DNA from: JBDHXE01 sp035445085
GTDB taxonomy: Bacteria; Bacteroidota; Ignavibacteria; Kapaibacteriales; UBA2268
DNA: 15,124 nucleotides
Direction: 5' to 3'
Assembly: GCA_035445085.1 (NCBI GenBank)
Contig: DAOMQA010000032.1
Location: 1-15,124 of the forward strand
The number at the start of each line of letters is the position of its first letter. Position 1 is the first letter of the stretch. Under the pieces are notes generated by a model, which did not search any database, was not told the origin of the DNA, and was given only the letters and a program-made list of their open reading frames with translations. The position numbers and the translations under genes were made by a program. Shown here piece after piece: positions 6,826 through 15,124 of this stretch.

Positions 6826-9800
6826 ATGAAAGCGATAAAAATAATATTAATAATAAATCTATATATCCTAACATTTACTAATATTAGTTTTGCTCAATTA
6901 AATGCAGTAAATGAAGGTAATTTTCATGTATCTCCGATTAATGGATATATGCAATATAGTTATCCTATATCAAATACTACAATTGATGGCTATCCAGTAA
7001 GTGTAAAAGTAAACTATGTGAGCAATCTTGCATTTTCTGCTTTTGAGTTTCATGGATTTACTGAAGAACGTAAAGATTCACTGCTTCCATTCAGGGATAA
7101 TGATGCTTGGGTGAAATTGACCAAAACTAGCCCAGCCTGGATTATAGGGGTTAATGGTTTTGCTATACAGGTTTTGTCACAAAATCAAAGGTTTCACAGT
7201 AATTATAGTAAAAATCAAAATGATCCACTTAAAAATTTTGATTTATTTGGTAAAAATCCTTTGTTTGATGAAACTTCTGTCAATGATGATAAATATGAAC
7301 CTTTTGTTAATGATGTTTTCGAAGATAGGAAGGATATGGTTCATTATGAATCAATTACAGATATGAGTATACCATTACCTCATATTCGATACTTTGCTAG
7401 TTGGCATCACAATAAATTAAAACAAACAGAAGCTGATAATATTTGGTTAATAGATGGATATGATTATTGTAATAATCTTCAAACACCAGATGACAAATAC
7501 TTTCAAGATTATATTCATTTACTAAGAGATGATGGTAGTATTTTGGAATTGAAGAATACTTCTTGGAGAACTGGAGTTACTGATGATAAAACCTTTACAG
7601 GTTTGTATTATGAAGAAGGTGTCAATTCTAATGGATTTGCAATAGTAGAGTATGATACAAACAACTTTTGGCCAACTTACATTAGAACAAAAATAATTGA
7701 AAACGGCAATAGTGAGATACTTCAATTAAAACCAAGAATAGTGAAATATTACCCTGGAAATGGGCTTGAATTCGTATTTAGAGAATATGTTTCTCCATAC
7801 GGTACTAGAGAAGATTTGCAAAAAAAAGGAGATGATGCTTTCTATATGCTACCAAAAGCCACTATTTTTTATCTTGAAGAAATCAATTCATCCTTGAGGA
7901 ATTTATCAAAATTTGAGAGGGATCAACATAAACCAACTCAACTAAACGTAGAATTACTAAGAGGTAGAGCATTAATAAAAGAATTTGCCAATCATAAAAT
8001 TGCATATTCAAATAATGATATAACAATAGAAACATTTGGTCAAAAATATGCATTAAGTCTTACAAAAAAAGATTTGCATGATTCAAATATGGAGATAGCG
8101 TTTGATTATAATGGTCAGTATTATGATGAAATAAAAGACTCTATTGAACAACGTTCGAAGGAATATTTTAAATATTATGATGGATTTAATAATGAAAGTT
8201 CAATACAAGCAATAAGTAAAGATTCTATATCTGAACGTAAAAAATTTTATTATGCAAATAAATCTAATGGTTCATATTATATAGATAAAATTGTTGATCC
8301 AATTGGTAATATTGTTTCCTTTGATTACGAATCAAAAATTGTAAAAATAGATAGCTTATCCTCTTCATCCTATAATTTAAAAGATGCAAGTTTTTATATT
8401 TATAATCTCAGAATGAATAAAATTACAAGCCAAAGACTTCTTACAAAATTTACATACTTATCGGAAGACAATAAATACAGTTATTCATCTAGTGATAGTT
8501 CAAAGCTTGATCCTGATAAATATTCAATGATTGATAGCATAGAGGTTTTTGATAACTTAAAAACATCGACTCATAGTAAAATTGCATCTGTTGATTATGA
8601 TGTAATTTTTGCTGATGTCGCATATCCTGGAATTTTTAGAAAATCAACCATAACTAATAGAAATTATATTCTAAATTTATCAAATATAAATGAATTATCC
8701 TTTAGTGATTATAGGGTAAAGCCAATCAGATACAATCATTGGCAGAACTATTATTCCCCGGATTTACATTATCCTTTGCTTATGAAATCCGTAAGCACAA
8801 TAGGTGATGAGGTATTTACTACAGAAAAAGAATATCAGAATTTCTATGATAATGTAAATAATGAATATAAATCTTGCTTTATTATTGATTCTATCACAGT
8901 TTCGAGTTTTAAAAAAAATGGAATATTAATGAAAAAATCGATAGAAAATCATTTTTATGAGTTTGAGAAATTAAATGATTTAAGTTTCAATTCAGCATTC
9001 AAAAGTATAGGTATGGAAGGTGATTTTTCAATGGATTCAGCTTATAATTGGGGAATAAAAAAGCATACAACAGCCCGCTATACAAGTTTAAATAATATAA
9101 ATACTTTTGGTTTAATTGACTCTACGGAAATTTTTTATATTAATTTACCATTTTTATATAACCAAGATAATTATAGATATGATAAAAATTGGGATAAAGA
9201 GAGCAGTGATTATTATAATCTATCAAAGTTGCACTTTGGATTATTTCAGTTTGGAAATATCTTTAATACGATATATAATACTACTAAAATCAATGTTTCT
9301 CCAATTTACGGTTTGGACAGTATGGTTATTGTTATTAAAAATGGGGATACATTAGGCGGTATTAAGAATGTTTATGAGCGTAATTTCTATCCTGGACCAA
9401 CTGCCCCAACACATAGAAGAGGTGCATTGCTTAGAGATTCAGTATTAGCATTTAATTCCGATAAATGGGAATTTGCGAATAAATATGATTATAATTCGGG
9501 TTGGGAAAGAAATCTTTTAAACAAAATTACTGATAATAAAGGTAGATTTGTAAATTCATGGTATGATTACAAAGAAATTCCTGGGTGCGATGAAAATACC
9601 CCTCCGCTTGGACTAAAAATGAAAAATAATCAGGAAAGTGACCCCGTAAAGTTTTATCAAAGATATTATCAATTTGAAAGACCATTAGCTTCTACTTATA
9701 ATGTCAGAAATTATATCTGGGATGGAACAAATATTAAATTAGATACAACAAAACTAAATAATATTTTTGAATTAAATAATTATGGCTTAACATCAGGATT

Positions 9801-12800
9801 TATCGATCCTAACGGATGGTATTATCAAACTAACTATGATATTTTGGGACGTACAACTGTTGTAAGATACCCTTATGATTTTCCATCAAATTCTGCTAAT
9901 TCATCTATTTCCGAATCTGTTGATGAATGTGTTCCAATAACATTAGCACAAAAAACTCAGATGGTTACAACCTCAACTACTGTAGGGTCAAATTATCAAT
10001 ATCAACAATCAAACCCAGTACAAATTACTTCGTTTCAAAATCTTGAATTTGGGAAAAAACTTGAACTGATCGGTAGCACAAAAATTGATTCGTTAACTGT
10101 TGAAAATAGATTCAAATTAACTGATAAATTGGTAACGCTGACCTATGAACCAAGTCAATTTGATATTTTTCATAGAAATGCTACAATAACTGATTTGAAT
10201 CTAAAATTACTATTGGAAGTTGCTCCAAATAATTGTTCCAATATTAATATAAAAATTCCAGAATTAAACTTTGAAACTAATGTGATAGTTGGATGTTATC
10301 CAATTAGTATATTACCCAATTCATGTGATTTAGATAGCAGTGAATACAAAGCTCCTGAAGTTTTAGTTGATTTGAACGATGTCAAATCCTATTTTGAAGA
10401 CTTACCTTTGAACCAGACTTTATCTTTTATTATTTCTTCTGGCACTACGGGTGGTTTTATGCAATTGCCAGATTTAGGGCAACCATATAGTCCATGTCTT
10501 TCTGTAAGTGCTACTGTTACAACAGATATTGAAGATGATTTTACATATAAATTTGTTTATGATAATAAAAATAACCAACAATTAAGTTTAGCGAAAGTTG
10601 ATGATAAAGTGATTGGAGATTATAATTATTATCCGAGGAAATTTCCTAATACACAAAATAATGAATTTGCTAAAACTGAGAATTTTTCAGCAGGTAGATA
10701 TACTGGTGTTAAAAGGGGGTATTCTGCTGCAGGGTTAAATCTAAGAGATTCAATTTTTATTGGTAATCCTTATAATCCTATTAGAACTGACGTTTTTTCA
10801 AATACATATAATACTGATAAAACGGTCGTTTATACAGAACCTAATAACAATTTCAGCAAAATTCAGTTAGATGCCAAAGGAAGACCAATACAGTTTACTG
10901 ACCAATTAAACAACACCAGCAACCAAACTATTGAATATCTTTTATCAGATGACCCATTAATTGCTGATGTTGTTGATGGTGAGGAATATTTTGGTATTTG
11001 TATTAGAGTAATCCAAACAAATGAGTTAGGCATTCGTTTTACAAAATATTTAGATGGATTGGGAAGATTAAGAATGACTATTGATGACGATACAACTAAT
11101 TTACAGGGTCATTTTAGACTAAAAACAAAATATGTTTATAATGATCTTAATCAATTATCAGCTATTGTCAATCCTAAAGGTGACTCTACATTTTACTATT
11201 ATGATAAATATGGTAGGGTGATTAAAAAATATCAAATTGATTTAGATAGTGTGAAATATCAATATGATAAAACTGGTCAATTAAGATTTAGTCAGAATAT
11301 GAAACAAAAGGATGAGCATAAGTTTAGTTTCCTTGAATATGATGATTTAGGCAGAAGAACAATTGTTGGTGAAGCAAAAATTGAAAATGTGGACTTTCAA
11401 TTGCTGAAACCAGATACATTAAATATTGGTGGCTCGATAGTTTATCCTTATACTTATACTTCAAATCCTACTATTTGGAAAAAAAATGGTGGTAGCAATA
11501 TCCTTGTCAATTCTATTCTGTCTGGTTCTCAAAATTACTTTAATTATAGTGTTATCAAGGATAGTATTCCTACTTACAATGTTAATTGGAAGTATCAGTT
11601 AGAGCAGACGATCAAATCATTCCGTGGAAAGTTCTTGATGCATCCAGCTAATTATTATGAAGACATTGCCTTACCTACTAACAATCTAAGTATTGATAAT
11701 TTCGAGGACATTTCTAATTATCCTCAGTTTGTAAAATCAGTTGTCAATTATGATAAATTACCTCATAAGTTAGGATATGTTTGGGAAAAAATGCCTAATG
11801 TTAATGACATTAAATTATTGACTCCATTTGGCGATCTACGAAATCTTAAAGGAAATCAATCGGCTATTGCTTATAGGGATAATGAAGATGAGCCATTTCA
11901 TTATGTATTTTTCAGCTATGATGCAAGGGGAAGAGTAGAAGCAATTGTTAGATGGACTGAAAATATTGGTTTTGATGTGGTTCATTATACCTATAATTCT
12001 ATGAACATGGTGAATACTGTTACTGCAATAGACGGCTTGAGGCAATTCACTACTTGGAATGTTTATGATGATAATGGAAGACTATGGAAGGTTTATTCTA
12101 AAGTGGGTACTAAAGGATTCCATATTGGACATGATAATCAGATAGATGGCACAGATGTAAATTTTCCAGAACCATTAGAAAAACCTATGGAACCTGATAT
12201 TACTTATACTTATAATGAATTTGGAGCGGTAAGTCAGGTAAAATACAAGTCAGGTAATGATTCTATTTTCAAAAATGTTAGCTATAATAAAATAGGAAAT
12301 GTTACAAATATTTCGGTATTGAAGAATTTAACAACCCAATTATTTAGCCAGAGTTTGCAAAGAGACGAGACAGGAAATATCACTCAGCAAATATCTCATC
12401 AATATAATTTAAATCCAAGAACAGATGATTATTCTTATGATTATTTAAACAGAATAACTAATTGGACATCAGTCATTGGAAGCAAAACTGAGACTGCAAC
12501 TTATTCTTACGATGCAATTGGTAATTTTGATAATAATTGCACTAAGAATTCGAATAATGTAACTTACAATTATAGAACAAAATTCGGTAAAATTACTAAT
12601 ATGTTATCATATTTTGGAAATGCTAATAGTAGTGAAATGGCTAATTTCTTTTATGATAATACTGGAGCAGTAGATTCAATTTATGGAATAGATCAAAGTA
12701 ATGTTACTTATTATAATAAATTTAATTATTCAAGCGGCTCAATTCTTAAATCTCTGAAATCATCTAATTCTAATTCCGGTTATAATAATTTTACATTTCC

Positions 12801-14355
12801 AGAAAATGAAAGCCCAATGACATATACACATGAAATATGGAATTGGAATTATCGGACAGGTGCCTTCAGTGTCCGAGAGCAAAAACGCCTTATAACTTCT
12901 CCTCATGGAGATACCGCATATAAAGACAATTCTTATTCTACAGCTACCAATTATGCTCATTTTTGGGAATATAATTTGGTGGGTGCTGGCGGCGAAGAGC
13001 TGATTCAATATAAGGGTTTCCAGACTGCAAGCTCTTTGGCGGGTGCAAATGGTAGAAGGGTATATATTGCTCCTCACCAATACATAGTGCCGGGTGGCGA
13101 GGTACGAATAACAAGCGATACTAATGCGAAGGAGATTTATATTACAGACCATCTTGGTTCGGTGCGGTGTATAGTTGGTGCTTCTCTTACTATAAAGCAA
13201 TTTGACTATGACCCTTTTGGAGTTTATGTAAGTAAGCCAGCATATGATACTACAAGGGATGGTTTTACATCTGCTGCCTCTGATATCGAAGAAGGCGAAA
13301 GCTCTCTCATGCAAATGGGTGTCCGTATGTATGCGGCTCGTATAGGCAGATTTTTATCTGTTGATCCTCTACATGAATTAATGCCGAGCCATAACCCCTA
13401 TCATTATGCTTTCAATTCTCCTCTTGTGTGGAGCGACCCGAGCGGGCTGGCACCTGTTACAGAAAAAGATAAAAACATACATTCTGAAAAGCTGCAAGGA
13501 GAGCTTATAAAAATAAGAATTTTAAGTAGTCCAATAATGCCTGGTGAAGAATATTGGGTTTACATTGAAGATGAAAAAGATTTCTACTTTTCAGCGGAAT
13601 ATGACGCTGGATTTGCTGACGATAGTCACTTACGTTCATTGGGAGGACACGGTTCTGGTGGAGGAGGAGGTGGCAGGTCACTTAGAAGTACTCAAGGATT
13701 TGGACCGAAAACTTATGACCCATATAATATTAATACCTCAATAGGTCCAGTTGGTGCAAGCTCTAGTAAAAAGCTAAAGATGCCAACGGAGTGGACTGCT
13801 AATGGTTATATTGATTTCTTCCAAAATGAGGCTCTTCAATTAAGAGAATTGCAAAAGAATGACAAGTACCATCACGAATATGGATTTTTTGCTATTTGGA
13901 ATTTCAAAACAAGTACTTTATATGCAAGTGAGCCAATTCGTGGAGCGAGTCCAACAGCATGGTTGAATGTAGATCAAATACCATTAAGCTTTATTGTTGG
14001 CAAGGATGAAGTAGTACTAGGACTATTCCATTCTCATAATTCAGATAAAGCAAGGATATTACAATTTACAGGTCCTATTTATGGAGATAATTTTGCCTTC
14101 AATATTTTGATTAATGGATTTGCTAAATATACAGAAAATGGCTCTAAACTGCCTATTCCTGCTAATAATAAAAAAATGTTTATGGGTGTTGTTACTCCAA
14201 CTCAAATTCAAGTTATAATGGTCGGTAATAATGATATTCATAATCAAATTTGGAATAGTTTTTTCCCTAGCACAAATAATCCAAATCATAATAAGTGGTT
14301 AAATAATCCTTATGAAATCTATAAGAATGAACAGTTTAGGAGCAAAAAGAAATGA
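6826..14355 (+). CDS. Giant Rhs/YD-repeat polymorphic toxin with JAB-like C-terminal tip
   Basis: 2509 residues. Residues 1-24 form a Sec signal peptide ending SFA before QLNA. A long N-terminal beta-rich region follows, with YSYPISNTTIDGYPVSV near residue 50. A non-YD domain with spaced Cys residues lies at about 1120-1230. YD repeats are clear around 1437-1520 (YYYDKYGRVIKKY, YDDLGRRT) and again towards 1900. The Rhs core shows DHLGSVR (2108 onwards), RIGRFLSVDP, NPYHYAFNSP and DPSGL (2204-2208), the usual border with the variable tip. The tip of about 300 residues has a glycine-rich linker (GGHGSGGGGGGRS) and then E2351 (HHEYGFF), H2402-S-H2404 (GLFHSHNS) and D2421 (GPIYGD), resembling a JAB/JAMM metallopeptidase as in DUF4329-type Rhs tips. 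Rhs proteins form a cage enclosing the toxic tip. There is no T9SS domain at its own C-terminus. ATG 6826 follows AGGGA. Confidence 0.85.
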   Translation: MKAIKIILIINLYILTFTNISFAQLNAVNEGNFHVSPINGYMQYSYPISNTTIDGYPVSVKVNYVSNLAFSAFEFHGFTEERKDSLLPFRDNDAWVKLTKTSPAWIIGVNGFAIQVLSQNQRFHSNYSKNQNDPLKNFDLFGKNPLFDETSVNDDKYEPFVNDVFEDRKDMVHYESITDMSIPLPHIRYFASWHHNKLKQTEADNIWLIDGYDYCNNLQTPDDKYFQDYIHLLRDDGSILELKNTSWRTGVTDDKTFTGLYYEEGVNSNGFAIVEYDTNNFWPTYIRTKIIENGNSEILQLKPRIVKYYPGNGLEFVFREYVSPYGTREDLQKKGDDAFYMLPKATIFYLEEINSSLRNLSKFERDQHKPTQLNVELLRGRALIKEFANHKIAYSNNDITIETFGQKYALSLTKKDLHDSNMEIAFDYNGQYYDEIKDSIEQRSKEYFKYYDGFNNESSIQAISKDSISERKKFYYANKSNGSYYIDKIVDPIGNIVSFDYESKIVKIDSLSSSSYNLKDASFYIYNLRMNKITSQRLLTKFTYLSEDNKYSYSSSDSSKLDPDKYSMIDSIEVFDNLKTSTHSKIASVDYDVIFADVAYPGIFRKSTITNRNYILNLSNINELSFSDYRVKPIRYNHWQNYYSPDLHYPLLMKSVSTIGDEVFTTEKEYQNFYDNVNNEYKSCFIIDSITVSSFKKNGILMKKSIENHFYEFEKLNDLSFNSAFKSIGMEGDFSMDSAYNWGIKKHTTARYTSLNNINTFGLIDSTEIFYINLPFLYNQDNYRYDKNWDKESSDYYNLSKLHFGLFQFGNIFNTIYNTTKINVSPIYGLDSMVIVIKNGDTLGGIKNVYERNFYPGPTAPTHRRGALLRDSVLAFNSDKWEFANKYDYNSGWERNLLNKITDNKGRFVNSWYDYKEIPGCDENTPPLGLKMKNNQESDPVKFYQRYYQFERPLASTYNVRNYIWDGTNIKLDTTKLNNIFELNNYGLTSGFIDPNGWYYQTNYDILGRTTVVRYPYDFPSNSANSSISESVDECVPITLAQKTQMVTTSTTVGSNYQYQQSNPVQITSFQNLEFGKKLELIGSTKIDSLTVENRFKLTDKLVTLTYEPSQFDIFHRNATITDLNLKLLLEVAPNNCSNINIKIPELNFETNVIVGCYPISILPNSCDLDSSEYKAPEVLVDLNDVKSYFEDLPLNQTLSFIISSGTTGGFMQLPDLGQPYSPCLSVSATVTTDIEDDFTYKFVYDNKNNQQLSLAKVDDKVIGDYNYYPRKFPNTQNNEFAKTENFSAGRYTGVKRGYSAAGLNLRDSIFIGNPYNPIRTDVFSNTYNTDKTVVYTEPNNNFSKIQLDAKGRPIQFTDQLNNTSNQTIEYLLSDDPLIADVVDGEEYFGICIRVIQTNELGIRFTKYLDGLGRLRMTIDDDTTNLQGHFRLKTKYVYNDLNQLSAIVNPKGDSTFYYYDKYGRVIKKYQIDLDSVKYQYDKTGQLRFSQNMKQKDEHKFSFLEYDDLGRRTIVGEAKIENVDFQLLKPDTLNIGGSIVYPYTYTSNPTIWKKNGGSNILVNSILSGSQNYFNYSVIKDSIPTYNVNWKYQLEQTIKSFRGKFLMHPANYYEDIALPTNNLSIDNFEDISNYPQFVKSVVNYDKLPHKLGYVWEKMPNVNDIKLLTPFGDLRNLKGNQSAIAYRDNEDEPFHYVFFSYDARGRVEAIVRWTENIGFDVVHYTYNSMNMVNTVTAIDGLRQFTTWNVYDDNGRLWKVYSKVGTKGFHIGHDNQIDGTDVNFPEPLEKPMEPDITYTYNEFGAVSQVKYKSGNDSIFKNVSYNKIGNVTNISVLKNLTTQLFSQSLQRDETGNITQQISHQYNLNPRTDDYSYDYLNRITNWTSVIGSKTETATYSYDAIGNFDNNCTKNSNNVTYNYRTKFGKITNMLSYFGNANSSEMANFFYDNTGAVDSIYGIDQSNVTYYNKFNYSSGSILKSLKSSNSNSGYNNFTFPENESPMTYTHEIWNWNYRTGAFSVREQKRLITSPHGDTAYKDNSYSTATNYAHFWEYNLVGAGGEELIQYKGFQTASSLAGANGRRVYIAPHQYIVPGGEVRITSDTNAKEIYITDHLGSVRCIVGASLTIKQFDYDPFGVYVSKPAYDTTRDGFTSAASDIEEGESSLMQMGVRMYAARIGRFLSVDPLHELMPSHNPYHYAFNSPLVWSDPSGLAPVTEKDKNIHSEKLQGELIKIRILSSPIMPGEEYWVYIEDEKDFYFSAEYDAGFADDSHLRSLGGHGSGGGGGGRSLRSTQGFGPKTYDPYNINTSIGPVGASSSKKLKMPTEWTANGYIDFFQNEALQLRELQKNDKYHHEYGFFAIWNFKTSTLYASEPIRGASPTAWLNVDQIPLSFIVGKDEVVLGLFHSHNSDKARILQFTGPIYGDNFAFNILINGFAKYTENGSKLPIPANNKKMFMGVVTPTQIQVIMVGNNDIHNQIWNSFFPSTNNPNHNKWLNNPYEIYKNEQFRSKKK
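13284..13331 (+). repeat. Rhs core segment duplicated downstream (copy A of pair 1)
   Basis: These 48 bases, encoding EEGESSLMQMGVRMY in the Rhs core, recur at 15031-15078 with two mismatches (13308 and 13314), both synonymous. The conservation at codon level indicates a derived copy rather than chance. Confidence 0.9.
13612..13647 (+). repeat. Rhs tip-linker segment duplicated downstream (copy A of pair 2)
   Basis: These 36 bases, encoding FADDSHLRSLGG just before the glycine run, recur without mismatch at 15089-15124, where the window ends. Similarity is weaker but still detectable back to the Tyr codon at 13600. The match may continue beyond the window. Confidence 0.9.
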
Positions 14356-14936
14356 AAACTCGTGTGCTAATAATTTTTAGTTTTTTGTTATTAATAATAT
14401 TTTTATTAACTTTTTGCTCAAAAAAAGCCAATAAGATTGAAACACCCTGTGAATCTTATTCTAATTTATTACTTAAAACACTTCCAATGTTTAAAAGTGG
14501 GTTTTATAAATTTGATAATTTAATTGATTCAAAAAAATATAATAATAAAAAACTCATAAACTTTTTTAATGATTTAAAAATTAATTATTCAAAAAATAAT
14601 GAAGAACTTTTTGACAATTTCTTATTTTATTCAGAATTTGATGAAGGTAACAAGCTGGTTTTAATTAGTTTTAATATCTTTATTGACGAATATTACTTTT
14701 ATGAGATTATTATTAAATTTTCAAAATCAAATATTGATGGATATATTTCAATGCCATTAAAGAAAAGAAAGTCAATATTTGAACAAATAATGAACATAAA
14801 TGATTACTGTATAATTCAAATTAAAATTAATTTCAATGCCGAATTAAAAAGATTAAAGGACATAGGAAATACCGAATCTTTTAAAACATTGGTTAAAAAA
14901 AGGGATGAAATAATAAAATTAAATGAAGGTAAATAA
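14352..14936 (+). CDS. Putative membrane-anchored/lipoprotein immunity protein for the Rhs tip
   Basis: A 194-residue protein whose ATG overlaps the Rhs stop (ATGA at 14352-14355), so it is translationally coupled. Residues 4-21 form a strongly hydrophobic segment followed by Cys22 (LLTFC-SKK). It resembles a lipoprotein signal, but the residue before the Cys is Phe rather than Gly/Ala/Ser, so it may instead be an uncleaved anchor. The rest is a charged, lysine-rich domain of about 170 residues without a signature I know. It is very AT-rich, like the tip and unlike the core. A small, unique gene immediately after an Rhs tip is by family precedent the cognate immunity protein. Envelope anchoring would fit a toxin acting in the envelope. 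Specificity is inferred only from position. Confidence 0.6.
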   Translation: MKTRVLIIFSFLLLIIFLLTFCSKKANKIETPCESYSNLLLKTLPMFKSGFYKFDNLIDSKKYNNKKLINFFNDLKINYSKNNEELFDNFLFYSEFDEGNKLVLISFNIFIDEYYFYEIIIKFSKSNIDGYISMPLKKRKSIFEQIMNINDYCIIQIKINFNAELKRLKDIGNTESFKTLVKKRDEIIKLNEGK

Positions 14937-14959
14937 AAAAATTAGAATATTCAAACATT

Positions 14960-14984
14960 AAGCAGTAGCCATCCGCTCCTGCTT
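14960..14984. terminator. Hairpin downstream of the Rhs operon
   Basis: AAGCAG-T-AGC (14960-14969) pairs with GCT-C-CTGCTT (14975-14984), giving nine base pairs with one mismatch around a 5-nt CATCC loop. There is no proper T-run on the + side, so it is a weak intrinsic terminator at best. It may instead be a recombination or mRNA-stability structure between the immunity gene and the displaced Rhs fragment. Confidence 0.4.
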
Positions 14985-14995
14985 TATAAAACTAA

Positions 14996-15124
14996 AAAGG
15001 AAATAAAGTTTTCAGAATAAAAAAGATAAATATCGAAGAAGGCGAAAGCTCTCTTATGCAGATGGGTGTCCGTATGTACTCTGCTGTTTTTGCTGACGAT
15101 AGTCACTTACGTTCATTGGGAGGA
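14996..15124 (+). pseudogene. Displaced partial Rhs core/tip junction (orphan cassette), cut by window end
   Basis: After an in-frame TAA at 14993-14995 the frame is open to the window edge. It reads IEEGESSLMQMGVRMY and then SAVFADDSHLRSLGG. The first part equals core residues 2155-2169 of the giant Rhs protein, and the second equals residues 2259 onwards after the tip has begun. Exactly 90 codons are missing, including RIGRFLSVDP and DPSGL. There is no start codon before ATG 15056 and no obvious ribosome binding site, so it is unlikely to be expressed alone. It fits a silent Rhs tip cassette with a core-homology arm that could recombine into the main gene. It could also be decay of a tandem duplication. 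What tip follows lies outside the window. Confidence 0.7.

Noticed and set aside
7154..9355. Other-frame and antisense open frames inside the Rhs gene
   Set aside because: They are shadows of the long Rhs frame, with AT-rich low-complexity translations and no motifs.
12760..13314. Long antisense open frame of 184 codons opposite the Rhs core
   Set aside because: It lies wholly within the clearly coding Rhs core on the other strand; the higher GC of this segment lowers the frequency of chance stops. There are no motifs or ribosome binding site.

Overview
The window is AT-rich, roughly 70% A+T in most genes. It carries a type IX secretion (T9SS) C-terminal sorting domain, a TAnnTTTG-like promoter box and a very large signal-peptide-bearing Rhs/YD-repeat protein. 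Together these point to a member of the Bacteroidota/Ignavibacteriota/Kapaibacteriota (FCB) lineage. No rRNA, tRNA or CRISPR array is visible. All genes I accept lie on the + strand.

Left part (1-2335). A structured, comparatively GC-rich intergenic repeat lies at about 64-150. An IS630-family element follows (187-1322), with 23-bp imperfect inverted repeats and flanking TA dinucleotides. Its transposase is split into three frames by one extra base in an A8 run and one in a T9 run. To its right is a 5'-truncated type I restriction HsdR gene (EcoEI-like), which keeps only helicase motifs V and VI and the C-terminal domain. The DNA left of the IS is not the missing half of hsdR, so more than a simple insertion has happened.

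Middle part (2361-5814). This looks like the remains of a defence cluster. It contains a protein with a C-terminal 2-deoxyribosyltransferase-like (DRHyd/SLOG-type) domain, and a small membrane-anchored coiled-coil protein that overlaps by 4 bp an OLD-family nuclease (ABC-type ATPase plus TOPRIM). Behind these come very short ORFs linked by ATGA stop/start overlaps, which look like the tail of a decayed operon. A hairpin with a T-run at 5866-5894 closes the cluster.

Right part (5922-15124). This is a secretion/polymorphic-toxin operon. A T9SS-sorted exported protein sits 10 bp upstream of a 2509-residue Rhs protein. The Rhs protein ends in a canonical core (DHLGSVR ... DPSGL) followed by a variable ~300-residue tip, and the tip has an E ... 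HSH ... D arrangement resembling a JAB/JAMM metallopeptidase. A small membrane-anchored or lipoprotein gene overlaps the Rhs stop by 4 bp and is the natural immunity candidate. About 95 bp further on, a second partial copy of the Rhs core/tip junction begins and runs off the window. It is in frame internally but lacks exactly 90 codons that include the DPSGL boundary. This is what a displaced or silent Rhs tip cassette made by recombination would look like, and it is the most interesting structure here.

All family assignments are from reading motifs by eye; no database search was possible.
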